Shown piece by piece: positions 36,898 through 48,147 of a DNA stretch of 64,000 nt. Position 1 is the stretch's first letter, and each line of letters starts with the position of its first letter. The notes beneath the pieces are model-generated. The model was given only the letters and a program-made list of their open reading frames with translations. It was not told where the DNA came from and searched no databases. The stretch lies in assembly GCA_018873245.2 (NCBI GenBank), contig JAEMBT020000009.1:3312242-3376241 (forward strand), read 5' to 3'. The position numbers and the translations under genes are program-made. The stretch comes from Archegozetes longisetosus (Eukaryota; Arthropoda; Arachnida; Sarcoptiformes; Trhypochthoniidae).

Positions 36898-38389
36898 TTT
36901 ATTGATCCCAACTATTTTCTAGTAAATAGGAGCCTATTGAGGACTTTAGATCTTAACCAGTCTATGTCTTTAGATTTCAAGTTTAAAAGTTTTTCTTAAC
37001 TTTTCCCAACTTTCGAAAAAAGTACAAATTTTTCATCTTTTGCACAATTTTATGACAAATTACTGAGAAAAACATGAAATTTTGAAAATTTTATAAAAAT
37101 TTTCACTTATGGTTTAAAAGTATTGTAGAAATAGCGCATAATATAATATGAAAAATTCGCAATTTTTGAAATTCAATAATTTTTTCACAAAGTATTCCCC
37201 GACTAAAGTGTTTATAAAACATAATTTGAGTATTCATTTGTTTTTAATGCAAATTAATTGAAATAATTAGTAAATTTTGGTACTAAACAAATAGTTTATT
37301 GTATAGTGCGACAAGAAGGAAAACTTCGAAATAGCTAATTTCATATTGGCTAAACCCTGTTTTCTGTCTCTATTGGCAGATTTTGACCTTCTTAATCAGA
37401 ATAAATGCACTAAATGTAATAAATTTCAAGTTCAGCAAATTTAGTTAGTATTCGTATTGTATACTGTTATAATATACTACTACTGCTACTGATATACTTA
37501 CAAAAGAGCACAATGCAATATAGAATAGTAAAAGTTATTTTAAGTTCGTTGTTTTGAAGTCGAAACTAATCTCATTTAATTAAAACTACAAATGTAATAA
37601 TAGGTTAACTACTTTATCTGAGGATACTTGAAAAAACTGACAATATTGAACACCACTTTAAATTGGAGGCTGTTCAGATTATTATTAACAGTTTAGAAAC
37701 TGATTCAACTTTTTAGATCTTACCAAACTTTTAGCTTGACCAGTGCGATTCGATATGAACGAAAATCAGCACTAAAAATCACTTTTAAAGCATATAAATC
37801 ATTGATATTATATTACTTTTGTTTTCATGCTATCAAAACTTTTCACAATAAGACTTATCAAAACTCAACTCTATTATTTTCATTAGTTGAGAGTTAAGTA
37901 ATTAACTGAAATCAAAACTTATATGTATATATGCCTTAATATATAGGTGTTGGTGCATTAATCTCAAATGTAGGCTCAAAAATAAAATATTAGTATAGTA
38001 GTCCTAGGGGAATATTTTGGTATTTGTAAAATCTCATTTAGACTTTTTTAAAAAGTAAAATGGGTTTAAAATGCTGAACGCTTTTGTTGTTAGCTTAAAT
38101 TTTCAACATTATTAATTCAAAAGTCTTTTTTCTAGTTTATCTCAAAAATGAAAAATGGAACAATCATTCCAGCAATCAGTTGCTAGAGAATTCTAAATAG
38201 GGATAGCCATTCTGAAATTAGCCATTTCGAAGTCTAGACGATAAGGCGTTATCCGAAAGAGTATCGTAATATCGAAAATAAGTTATTTTGTTCTCTCTGT
38301 GAAAATTTTGTCACATTTGATTTAAAACATGGTTTGACTTAACTCAATTAACACACATCAATACAAGTCTTCTTAAAGACATTAAACGA
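36898..38389. other. No gene seen
   Basis: AT-rich. 37,310-37,480 is the inverted counterpart of 28,205-28,370; a partial third copy may lie at 38,150-38,240. Confidence 0.4.
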
Positions 38390-39545
38390 ATCAATGAAAC
38401 TCATGACAGGACCAAGCAAAAAATCGGTTATAGAAGGTTTGGATAATATGAGAAAAACAATCAACGAATGAATACTACAAAGACTTGACAGAACTTTTCG
38501 TTAAGAGCAATATTTCTTTATCGGAAGTTAAGGATAAAGCTTTGAAGTTATTTGTCGAGAAGTATACTGGTTGTCACACTCCTTGTCAACAAGCTTTGCG
38601 CAATCATGCCAGTATCTTATACGAAGATGCTTTGAGTAAAATAAGATAAAAGTTAATGATAATAATTTCTATTCCATTGTTGATGAAACGACTGGTGCGT
38701 GCGATCGCTGTTTTAAACATATTGGTCGGATTATTAAATGGAGGGAAAACAAGCTCTATGCTTCTGAGTGTGAAATATCTATCAAAATGTGACGCCTATA
38801 CTATCGGACAAGAGATCTGGAATCATGTCTTATTTGGCCCCAAAGAACGCAATATGATAAAGTCTTATAGGTTCAGGTAAGAAGCGAACTTAGAGGCTAC
38901 TACTTGCAGAATCAAAGGATTATTTGAAAATATATCTTACGTCACATGTATAGTACATGCTTTACAACTAACTGCAGAGGCTGTTCGTAATTGTTCCAAA
39001 AGTTTAAATAGTTTTATCGCTTCAATGAAACAGGTTTTGTCGAAATCTGCCTCTAGAAAGTGGAGTTGAATTACCATCTAATCCCATCATCACAAGATGG
39101 GAAACTTAGATCTAAATAGCTTTTTATTATTTAAAAATTATGAAATTATAAAACGATTTGTTAAATACGAATTGAAGTCCGGTTCAGGAGCAGCACAAGC
39201 ACTCAAGATTTAATCGAAAATCAGAAACTTGAAACTGGATTATTTCATGTAAATGATTTTAGTTTCCTTCTGAAAACGATAGCAAGATTCGAAGAACGAG
39301 GATTCAAAAAATAAGAGAAAATGAAGATATTGAATGAGGCAAAGTCGAAACTAAAGGATAAAGCTTTGATCAAGCTCAATAAACCTTTATCAAAAATCCT
39401 GTCATCAAGACATCTGTTGAGATGACTGACTTTACTTTGAGAAAGAAGGCACTGTATAAACCGCTTACATCAGTCGATATCAACTTTGGTTTTCCAAATA
39501 AAACAAAATTTTTTCCAATCTTAGAGAGAGCTTAACCATTGAGAA
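38390..39545 (+). pseudogene. hAT-superfamily transposase, decayed
   Basis: Pieces in all three plus frames follow the order of a hAT transposase: a DNA-binding-side region, SIVDETTGA (38,670 region, the expected first catalytic Asp), VTCIVHALQLTAEAVRNC (38,940), a PSNPIITRW segment (39,080) and a C-terminal dimerisation motif PLTSVDIN (39,460). Many stops and shifts separate them. The longest open piece, 38,656-38,880, is a shifted frame. It is inactive; no clear terminal repeats were identified. Confidence 0.7.
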
Positions 39546-40408
39546 CATTGCAAGGTATAACGTGATTTAATTCAATAAATACTTATTTGATGAAATGATT
39601 GAAATTAAATAAAATTTTTTCGTAACAATCATTTTAGAGCCAAAAATAGATTAAAGCCAATCATATTTGAAGTTATTTTTTAACATTTAATAGACAAATA
39701 GAGTAATTTGACAATTTGGAATAATTTTCGCACAAATTTTATTGTCAAAGTATACAACAAATTGGTAGCTCTACTCGTCACTCGATTTTTATGATGCTCT
39801 ATCCTCCCCGAAATGGTTTAAATACAAAAATAATAAAAGTAGGCATATCGTGCGAACGGTTGAGAGTGGCTCAACAAAAACATACGATGTGACATATCTC
39901 GTTGAGTGCTATTAAATGCACTCCTTATTTGAATTTTATAAGTTTCATCATCGTCATCATCATCTAGATAAGACTTTTGGAGTGCCAAACTATAAAATCA
40001 ATAAAATGAATGATAATTTTAGTCAGCAAATAAGGAATAAGTTCGGTTAAGATTTGAAGCTAAAGTAATCAAAAGTGAACTGAAAACTGGACTCAAAACA
40101 TCAAATGAGATATCATTTTGATAGGATTTAGAGAAAGTATAACCTAGAGAAGATTTTAATGTATTCTATTAACTCGAATTGAGGAGCAATACCATACATA
40201 CTTATTGACTATTTTGTATTACAGTTATCTTTTTATTTGGTTTCAAATTTCATCGAAAAATTGACGATTTCATCATTACATTAATCTAGATTTTGTTTAC
40301 ATATTTATTCAACGGTCATTCATATTTGACTGTTTTCTTCTTCGATATGCCTCATAGTTTTAGTGTGACTTCAAGTCAGTTTGAAATTCATCTAAAATAA
40401 AATTTATA
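39546..40408. other. No gene seen
   Basis: AT-rich, with a short CATCATCGTCATCATCATC run near 39,948. Confidence 0.4.
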
Positions 40409-40813
40409 AAGTGGAACCTCGCTATTTTGAAACCGCTTCTATCAAGAAAAGTTCGTTCAAAATAGCGAGTTTTCAAAATTGCCGGCATTTGGAAAAAGTG
40501 CAAAATAAAGAGCTCACTCAAAATTTAGTCTTTTATTTCATAATTTTAAGTCTCAATTAAATAAAATCATTCTATGCACTAAAAAATAAGCAAATAAATA
40601 AAATGCTGTGTTTAGAAACTCTGTATCTGATAGCAATCCTTTAGTGCACGATAGTTTGATTGCGCTTTTATATTCGAACAATATTTGATATATATCTCAA
40701 AATAAGAGATACTTAAGCGCTATTTCTATGTGAGAAATGACAGGACTTTGTTAGAGCTTCCAAGTGAACGGTGTTTCAAAGCAAGCAATTTTTAAAATAT
40801 CGAGTGTATACTG
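40409..40813. mobile_element. pogo/Tigger-like MITE, about 405 bp
   Basis: Both ends lie next to TA. The left end AAGTGGAACCTCGCTATTTTG resembles the reverse complement of the right end (CAGTATACACTCGATATTTT), and an internal GTTCAAAATAGCGAG repeats the left end inverted. Fits pogo-type termini; the arms are diverged. Confidence 0.5.
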
Positions 40814-41489
40814 TATCTTTTTTACAGTCATCACATTGAATGAAAATTGTAGGTCAAGTCATTAAGTTTTATTTTTGTGTTTCAAACTTTGTTTTTTGAG
40901 AAAATATATACCTCTTTAATATACAAATTTTCATAAATAAACTTATAAATATTGATTTCGTGATTGTTACGTCTCAAAAATACTTTTTTCTTAATTTTAA
41001 TTTAGGCTTCGAAATGAAAATCAATAGTAGTAAATGTTTATCACCAATACCTTATTGAAGTAAAGCAGCAAATGCTATGGAAATGCCAATATTTTAAATT
41101 TTGGGGACATTTCTCGCACATTCTCATATATGAAAAACTTTTTCAATCTAATTCTATTATTTACTGACAAAATTTAATAATCAGTATTTTCGTGCGTCAA
41201 ACATCTCTGACTTGCCATTTATAAAGAAAATCAATTTCGCAAATAACTCTTCTAAATGCATAAAATAATGAATGAAATGCAACATAAATATTATAAAAAG
41301 TATTTACACTATAATTTAGGTATAAATTTGAAGAAAGAATATTTTCTTTAAATCAATAAAGCAAAAAATAATCAAAAGCATGAAACCTACTAATTAGCTT
41401 TTAATTCATTTAATATCCCACTTTCCAGTAAAATATTTACAGTTTATGTTTATATTCAACTGAAGATACCTGAAAGTCAGCTGAAATAC
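40814..41489. other. No gene seen
   Basis: AT-rich; the right part (41,210-41,480) is paralogous to about 28,590-28,780, upstream of the chemoreceptor fragments. Confidence 0.4.
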
Positions 41490-42586
41490 TGATGAATATT
41501 AATCCTCATGGATAAAGGATTAAGAAGATTCAATCCAAACGAATTACTATCTGAAATGTTCTTATCGAGAGTGCTGAAACTCATTTGCATAAAATTGAAT
41601 TATCTATATATCAAATTGGATCAGTCAAAAGGATTAAATTTTATAATCCCATGTTTATAATAACATTCTTCTTACAGTCTATCATAAGATCTATCATTTG
41701 ATTACTATTGCCTGATTAAGATTCAAATCTACTTGAATTAGTTGGTGATTTTCCTCACTTCATAAATCTTAGAGTTCATATGAATATCGCTATAATTCTA
41801 GTAACGTTTTTAGCACATGTATCACAAATGATTCATTATTAAAATTGTAAGAATGATATAAAGTCCTCATATTTCAACCCATTCGAAATGATTTTTGGGT
41901 TGATTTCACCAAAAAGTATTGGTCTTACAAATGAAAAACAAGTTTATAAAAATGTCAAAAACCTCATTTTTGGTTTTTTATTCTGCTCAAATTTAGCATT
42001 TCCTCTATTGGCTTTTCTACTACCTTTAGTTTCATTCTGTCAGAAAGTTTCAATCTTAAAGTTTATTATCTTAGATATTCCTTATAGTCTACTATATTCC
42101 TTAACTACACTATATGCCCTCAGTTTTATTTTATGGCAATTAGTTTATTTCTAAATAATTTGTTATTATTTCAAAAGTAAACTCAGAGTTATTAATGAAA
42201 AATTGAAACAAAATAATATAGTATTGAACTTGTATAAAATTATTAAATCTTTGAACACTATCTATTCAGAAATAAATGAATATAGGAATCATTTGTCGAA
42301 ATTCTTATTCTGGGTTTGGATCTTGTCATCTATATTCATAAATGACGCATTATATATGCTTACGTTCGGAAGGGTGACTTCACAGATCAGAATTATTAGC
42401 ACTGCCGCCATGATACTCTTTGCGTTTAATCAGATATCCATCATAAACATCGCCACTTCGATTCGTTTTGAAGCAAATAAGTCATATAAATCATTGAATT
42501 CTCGTTTCATTTCTTTAGGTGGAAGAATTCTATCGAATCGCCAAAAAATAAAATTAAATATCCATCACTTTTGGAACCATATGTAA
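41490..42586 (+). pseudogene. Chemoreceptor-like multi-pass membrane protein, broken
   Basis: From 41,490 to 41,880 homology to the fragment at 28,790-29,110 is visible but broken by stops. From 41,888 the frame is open, interrupted by a single TAA at 42,152, and continues in the same frame to 42,586. The open part has four or five hydrophobic segments (for example PLLAFLLPLVSF, SLLYSLTTLYALSFILW, WVWILSSIFINDALYML, AAMILFAFNQI) and the loop style YYFKSKLRVINEKLK seen in gustatory-receptor-like seven-helix proteins. Family assignment is tentative. It could be a recently dead receptor or an allele with one stop. No introns were identified. Confidence 0.5.
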
Positions 42587-42791
42587 ATTTTTTTCAGTTC
42601 ATAGTTAATGTCATTCATTAAGAAAATTGGTCAGAAAAGAGTTGAGCAATTAGGTATAAGTAATAAGTCTGTTCATTAGTGTTCTTGTAGTGAGTCCATT
42701 CATTTTTGAATAATTATCGAAAACTAATTAAGGAGTGAAGCAATAAATTGTTTATGATTAAAAAAGATATACGTTCCCTGGAATTTTCAGC

Positions 42792-42828
42792 AGCAAATTT
42801 CAGCCTTAAGTTAAGGCTGAAATTTGCT
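42792..42828. repeat. 37-bp near-perfect palindrome
   Basis: Two 18-bp arms reading AGCAAATTTCAGCCTTAA and its exact complement flank one central base. Confidence 0.95.
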
Positions 42829-43159
42829 CTAAAATCAATTTTTCAATGATATTTAAATAATTTAAAGTTTTCGCATCTCACCCGAAACTACTTAAAGATA
42901 CTAAATCTAATGGTGAATATTCAAAATTGATTTAAGTTTCTTCAATAATTTCTCATTCAAAAGCATTAATTGTAGCTTTGATTAAGGAAATTACTGCTAT
43001 TTCCGAAATAACACTTTAATTTTTGAAACTTTTCCTCCAAAGTATTTAACTTGGTCCCTCCTCCCACTTTCAAAGTCCGGGAAACGGCTCAGTAAAACCT
43101 AGCTACCCTGCCTAAGTTGTGTTGTTTAAGAAATAGTTATATTTTTAAACTTATAAATA

Positions 43160-44325
43160 TTTTCAGCATTTTAATCAAAATATATTTATTCACTTCAATT
43201 TAAAAAATCTATCTCGACTCAATAATCAGTTCATAATGTTTTTCATTATTATTTTCTGAAAAACTTGTGAATTTTCAAACTTATTAATAAATCAACAGGT
43301 CTTTGAGATAAAGTTCTTTTTACAAAGATTATATATCAAAATTTCGATAATGAATCGGAAAGGTTTTGAGCCTCATGTTAAAATCTTTGCTTTTCTGCTC
43401 AAATTTTAGTTTTGATTCAATTAAGACAATAGTCAAACTGTACAATCAGGAGCTTTATAGCTCTTGTTTCAATTAAAATGTAACAGAAATAAGACCTAAA
43501 AATTTTAAACTAATCATCTAACACAGTCTATAACAGATGCAAATCTCATAAATTTACTCATCATACAAAATAATTTTAATTAGTCATTGTTTAACTCTTA
43601 TTTATTTATAAAGCATAGTTTTAATTCGTTCGTAAAATATAACCTCGATTGGATGTTCATTTTGAATACAAAATTTGGTGTCAAATAATAAAACACATTT
43701 TTCACAAAATCTTGTTTAAAGTCAAAAATTAATTCAAGTCATATTTTATGATTGAATTAAAACTATGCTTTTAAAGGGGAAAAAGAATGACTGACTAATG
43801 ATAGCGCAAAATTAAACGCTTTGTTGTAAGAACAAGATAAGTCTGCTTAACTAATTTCTTGCATATCGATAGATTTAGAAAATTCGGACCTCGCTTTACT
43901 TATGCTCTAATTTCGTGGTGGGTTTCAAATGAAAAATTTAATTTAGTTCTGTTAATCAAAAACCACTAAAACCGATTGAAAAACTATTGCGAAACTTTGA
44001 AGTCGTTTTCTCAAAAACAGGTAGCAAACACTTACTTTATTTTTCCAGTAAAATCATTCAATTACTTGTATGGTTAATAAATTTAATAGATTTATATTAG
44101 GTCAAACCATAAGTAATTGCAAACTTTTTCATAATAAAACATGAAAAAGTTTGCAATTACTTATGGTTTGACCTAATATATACGATAAAGACATTATAAA
44201 ATTTCTCTGTAACCTACCGGTTCAAATACGATCTGAAAACCACTAAAACTTTAGTAATAACTCATAAGTATATATATATACTTTACTTATAAACATTGAC
44301 TTAAATGTTAGAGCCTTTTATAGTA
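43160..44325. repeat. Duplicated host segment, copy B, left part
   Basis: It aligns with 33,650-34,480 of copy A. The alignment resumes at about 61,790 after the nested insertions, so this and the right flank were once contiguous. No gene seen. Confidence 0.7.
44094..44179. mobile_element. Tiny perfect foldback insertion (33-bp arms)
   Basis: Arms 44,100-44,132 and 44,141-44,173 are exact complements around AATAAAAC, and the ATATTA/TAATAT flanks extend the pairing. The ends lie next to TA on both sides. The paralogous site in copy A (about 34,330-34,345) lacks it, so it is an insertion. Confidence 0.85.
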
Positions 44326-44472
44326 CAGTTTTGGGATTTTGTTTTGGGGTACCGTATGCAACCTTTCATTTAACCTATATAAACAGCGAACAAATATACT
44401 GAATAATAGAAATTTAATTCTAATTTATTAATAATGCAATATTTTTGTGGAATCAGATAAAATATTGCACTA

Positions 44473-44524
44473 CAAAATATCGTATGAGAATATTACATGT
44501 AATAATCTTGTATGCGATATTTTG
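44473..44524. repeat. 52-bp imperfect palindrome next to the Polinton insertion site
   Basis: CAAAATATCG…CGATATTTTG arms converge on a perfect ATTACATGTAAT centre, 38 bp left of the Polinton boundary. Confidence 0.7.
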
Positions 44525-44556
44525 TCTCGAAAATAATTTTCGATGAACCTTTTTAA

Positions 44557-44562
44557 AAATAT
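44557..44562. repeat. Polinton target-site duplication, left (AAATAT)
   Basis: AAATAT directly precedes the element's AGTAGTAG terminus and is repeated at 61,204-61,209. Six base pairs is the duplication length known for Polintons. Confidence 0.95.
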
Positions 44563-44933
44563 AGTAGTAGATATGTGCTTCTGGACCGGAGCGCTCTAGA
44601 CCTGAGAGGGATTCTAGACCTGAGAGGGATTCTAGACCGGAGCGCTCTAGACCTGAGAAGGATTCTAGACCTGAGAGGGATTCTAGACCTGAATACTCTA
44701 TACTTGAGAGAGATGCCTAAAGCTTCTTCAAGGCTATAATTGAGTTGACAATACTGTCTATTCATAAAATTGATATAAAATTAGCTCAATTGTTAATCAT
44801 TTTATTTTCCCCGAAATCAATGCATTTACAAGATTTTTTATTAACAATTCATTATTATTTTTATCAAATGAGAATAGAGATAGAAAATCGCAGTAAGAAT
44901 AACCCAATAGCCTTAGTTTTACATAAAGAACAC
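44563..44933. repeat. Polinton terminal inverted repeat, left (371 bp)
   Basis: It matches the reverse complement of 60,833-61,203 with no indels and about three substitutions. It contains a minisatellite of an 18-bp unit like TCTAGACCTGAGAGGGAT (44,581-44,700) alternating with a CCGGAGCGC variant. Its inner 137 bp are the 3' end of the protease gene. Confidence 0.96.
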
Positions 44934-45252
44934 AATAGTGACCACAAGTTATGCATGTCAAACACTGTAAAGTCATTCTATTAAACCCCCAACCAAGTGG
45001 ACAATTATCTTCCATATAAATAATGAATTCTTCATGAAGTGGTGGCAATCCGTATGAATCAAAGTATTCTCCAGTACCATCCTCCTCAAAAATCATTGCA
45101 ACCCAATGCTCTCCACCCTTATCTGAGGTATCAGTGTTAACAATTAGGGCTGATTTTTTTCCTCGTCTCACCGGCGGTAATAAATCTCTTGCAAAAGTAC
45201 CCACAAATGATGCCTCATTGGATAAGAGACTATTGATTAAAGTTGTATCCAT
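44797..45252 (-). CDS. PRO: Adenain-like cysteine protease (PRO)
   Basis: A 151-aa protein of the adenovirus protease/Ulp1-like fold that would process capsid proteins during virion maturation. Visible catalytic set: His49 in GEHWVAM, Asp65 in YFDSYG, Gln96 and Cys103 in TCGHYC; the Gln-to-Cys spacing of 7 matches the adenovirus enzyme family. Its start codon abuts the stop of the major capsid gene. The last 45 codons lie inside the left terminal repeat, so the same coding end is present again at the other end of the element. The frame is intact. Length is near the short end for the family. Confidence 0.9.
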   Translation of the reverse strand: MDTTLINSLLSNEASFVGTFARDLLPPVRRGKKSALIVNTDTSDKGGEHWVAMIFEEDGTGEYFDSYGLPPLHEEFIIYMEDNCPLGWGFNRMTLQCLTCITCGHYCVLYVKLRLLGYSYCDFLSLFSFDKNNNELLIKNLVNALISGKIK

Positions 45253-46614
45253 TTAATGGAAATCTAGAATAGCATTTCTATCTTCTGGTATCGTAATTAA
45301 ATTATCAAATTCTGAATAAATGAGAACATTTATTGTTTCCGGGAGTGGTCTCTTAAAATGAACTTCGATACGCATTGTGCCGTGATTAATAGGACTTATA
45401 TGACTATCAATACCACACCCATCAGATTGATCTGGGGAGAAATTGAAACCAAAAATAGTTCTTCCTTTAGCCCATTCATCTAGAGATATGGTCGTGTGAC
45501 AATCGGTTGATATCTGATTAAGAGCTCTGTAAAACTCCAAATACTCTCTAGAATATATTCCGTTGTCAAAGTCTGGTTGGAAGCCTCTTCTTGGATACTG
45601 AATACTATTTTGGAAGCAAGCTATGAAATTCAAGTCATAATGATGAAAATAATAGGGATTCTTTTTAAAAGAACCATTCAAACTCTCATTGGAGACAAAG
45701 AATATCAAGCATCTTCTTGGTAGCTGTCCATTAATAACATTTTCAAGTGAAGTATTTAGAGTACCAGCATTAATTGTCGTTGTAGTCACTGGAGATCTTG
45801 TTATAGGATATCTAGCAGGAGTTATTTCCAGAGCTTTATGATGTGCAAACACAATATCTTGACTCACTCTAGCTCTGGAGAGATTGAGTGAGACTTCAAT
45901 AAATTCGGTCCTCGGAACAATTTTATCATCAGAGCACATCATGTAAAATTCGACAGGATTTGGCACCAATTTAATTCTTATTTTGCAGCCACCAAGTATA
46001 GCCCGTCCTTGGAATGCTATATCTAAGTTCAGTTTGCCATAAAGGTCATAAATTCTTCCTGTTGAAATTTCTCTGTCTTTATCGGGCAATACGCCGCTAG
46101 GGCTAACATGCTTTATATATTTCGTTCTCATCGTATTAGGCTTGTGTGGAGTATCCCACAATTCATCACTAAACCATCCTGCACCGGATAGGAAAGACTT
46201 TTTAGAATCGTTGCTGAATCCAATCATTGTTTCAATATAAGATTTTATAGAATAAGTTTGTAAAGATGTTGTAATCTGTGTATCTCCAATGAAACAGTCG
46301 ACTTGTTGCCACAGGGAATTCATAAAATTATTTACAATAGAAACATTGTTCCAATCGTTTGCCACTACTTCCGACTTATCTGTCTTTGAAAGGATTATTC
46401 TCAGTTGAACGTTTAAAAGTATTTCCTTCGGGATGATATATTCATTAGCAGACGTTGGAACCACAAATTCAATATGTCCACCAGAATTTAATGCACTTAT
46501 CGGTCTGTGATCAGTTTGAATTGTAGACTCTACTGATGTTTGTACAGCAGGCAATGCATACAAATCAAGTTCTGGTAATGTAACAACAGGCGAGGCTTCA
46601 CTTACAATAGACAT
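45253..46614 (-). CDS. MCP: Major capsid protein, double jelly-roll (MCP)
   Basis: An intact 453-aa frame. It shows the Polinton major-capsid pattern: an N-terminal segment entering GGHIEFVVP, then a SLWQQVDCFIGD segment with an acidic loop, a YIETMIGF helix-like stretch, GAGWFSDE, and a GKLNLDIAF…GCKIRIKLV strand pair in the first jelly roll, with a second beta-rich half to the C-terminus. The family forms trimers that build an icosahedral shell like those of adenovirus and PRD1. Its start overlaps the stop of the upstream pX-like gene (TAATG) and its stop abuts the protease start, implying one late transcription block. Function inferred from pattern and gene order. Confidence 0.85.
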   Translation of the reverse strand: MSIVSEASPVVTLPELDLYALPAVQTSVESTIQTDHRPISALNSGGHIEFVVPTSANEYIIPKEILLNVQLRIILSKTDKSEVVANDWNNVSIVNNFMNSLWQQVDCFIGDTQITTSLQTYSIKSYIETMIGFSNDSKKSFLSGAGWFSDELWDTPHKPNTMRTKYIKHVSPSGVLPDKDREISTGRIYDLYGKLNLDIAFQGRAILGGCKIRIKLVPNPVEFYMMCSDDKIVPRTEFIEVSLNLSRARVSQDIVFAHHKALEITPARYPITRSPVTTTTINAGTLNTSLENVINGQLPRRCLIFFVSNESLNGSFKKNPYYFHHYDLNFIACFQNSIQYPRRGFQPDFDNGIYSREYLEFYRALNQISTDCHTTISLDEWAKGRTIFGFNFSPDQSDGCGIDSHISPINHGTMRIEVHFKRPLPETINVLIYSEFDNLITIPEDRNAILDFH

Positions 46615-47083
46615 TATTCAAATAAAGACAATTTCGATTTCTTATTTCTTTTGATAATTCTTCTTTTTTCAAGAGCTTTGCGACCTTCTGCCAACGCTCG
46701 CAGTTGTAACAATGAAGGCTTTCTTCTTTTGACGTTCTTTATATTTGATATCCGTTTCCGAGCACTTTTTCTCTTTCTGCCAGACCCGCTTTGTCTAAAG
46801 TTCCGCACTTTTTCTAATGCATCTTCTGCGATATCTAGACCTGTGTTTTTAAGTCTCTTCTTCATTGCTGTCTTGAAATTGTCTCCTTGAAGTAAGTCTG
46901 TACCAATATTTATACCTGTATTTAAAGCTTTTTTTACCAAGATATTTGAGGATAGGCATAACAGCTCCAGAAAGGAGGCGACCGAAAAAAACCATGCCCT
47001 TTTTGGTATCTTACGCCAGAATATCCTGCAATGCCAGATCCTGCTTGGTTAACGTAATAGGTTGTGAAGGGATTTGAGCCCAT
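46614..47083 (-). CDS. pX-like basic minor virion protein, frameshifted
   Basis: The start ATG at 47,083 opens a short frame with a glycine/tyrosine-rich segment (GSGIAGYSGVRYQKGHGFF). The homology then moves to the frame 46,940-46,614 (108 codons), which is rich in Arg/Lys (RKRKSARKR, KNVKRRKPS) and has an amphipathic GINIGTDLL segment. The shift lies near 46,985, at a run of seven A/T. This arrangement resembles the small adenovirus pX/pVI-type proteins of Polintons, which bind DNA or membranes in the virion. The first part overlaps the end of the minor capsid gene in another frame. Sequence error is as likely as true decay. Confidence 0.65.
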
Positions 47084-48147
47084 CTTTTGGTCTTTTACGG
47101 AAATGGAGTGTCACAGTTGAACGGCCAAAATCAAATGGAATAGTTTCCCCGATGTCGTCTTTTATATCGATTTCAATGGTATCAAATTCATGACTAACAA
47201 TTGAATGGTAAAAGGTTCCAAGAAACGCAAAAGACACTGTTCACCAAATTTAATCTTCCGAGGGATTTCCACCTGACGTAATAAATTAGTCTGCATATTC
47301 CCGGTCAAAACAGGTTTGACTATAGAGCAGTAAACCAATATATGAAGCTCACTAACATTGAATTGAACTGGAAACGGAGCCTCGAATTCTACCGGGTAAA
47401 CGTTATCACCCGATGGATTATCATATGAAATATTACGATTCAATTTGACTTCATTATCTGCTAAAAGTTTTCCACTTTCTTCATCATGAAAATAGGAAAT
47501 AAGCCCTCCAGTGGTTTCATTTCTTAATCCTAGCATGAGCTCCAGTTCTTCAGGGAGTGCTGGATAGAAAAAGAGTCGTTCTTGACAGATATTCCATTTA
47601 TTATGAATAATCGGTTATAAATAGGATCGTATCTCAACGATGGTGCTCTTTTCATCACATCTTTGAAAATGATTTTTCCAAAATTTCTAAGCTTTTTGTT
47701 TATTTCTGAAATCAATAGGTCAATAGAAGGATAATATCCTTTTCGAAGTATTGCTTCATCTGTATGGAAATATTCTCCTTTATTCGAAAATATACTTAAA
47801 TTATAATCAGACCTTATGTTGAACCATGATTTAGTGTAACTCATTTCCGCTAATCCAACTTCCCATTCAGAATTCAATTTTATTTTCTCGGGAAGTTTAG
47901 TTACAAAATTTGCAACTGTATTATTCCTATGACTTTGAGGACTTTCAACATTGCTGAATAGATGAATATAAAACGAATCATTTGCAGTATCCATTGTGAA
48001 GTCCGAGTAATTTTCTACACCACAAAATCTTTTCAAATTTCTTTTATTATTATAACTTATATTGAATTTTACAATAAGAAAAACCAATACAATAGACAAA
48101 GCAAAAATTTCAAATATTAGAAAGCCAACCTTCATGCATGGTTTCAT
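47049..48147 (-). pseudogene. Minor capsid (penton-type) protein, two frameshifts
   Basis: The gene is split into three frames: 48,147-47,530, 47,536-47,162 and 47,237-47,049. The first part starts with a membrane-type hydrophobic segment, then SFYIHLFSN, KIKLNSEWEVGLAEMSY and SWFNIRS, the usual start of the Polinton minor capsid jelly roll. The last part has HEFDTIEIDIKDD and FDFGRSTVTLHFR, its usual end. Shifts lie near 47,570 (A5/T5 run) and within 47,190-47,240. The family forms the vertex (penton) capsomers. The start overlaps the small membrane protein gene by ATGA. Marked pseudogene because the frame is broken as given; an assembly error would make it a normal gene. Confidence 0.75.

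Larger units (their letters stand above)
44326..44562. mobile_element. Tc1/mariner-like relic, left half (split by the Polinton)
   Basis: It begins CAGTTTTGGGATTTTG after a TA. The reverse complement of the right half's end (61,590-61,633) reads GAGTCTTGGGATTTTA, and pairing continues for about 44 bp to ACCTTTCAT. The two halves with the Polinton removed give an element of about 660 bp. This half also holds two hairpins near its inner end (44,435-44,469 and 44,473-44,524). Confidence 0.7.

Noticed and set aside
44553-44765. 70-codon minus frame at the left end and a 75-codon plus frame at 61,001-61,228 with RSRIPLRSR repeats
   Set aside because: They are the translation of the terminal-repeat minisatellite and mirror each other because the ends are inverted repeats.
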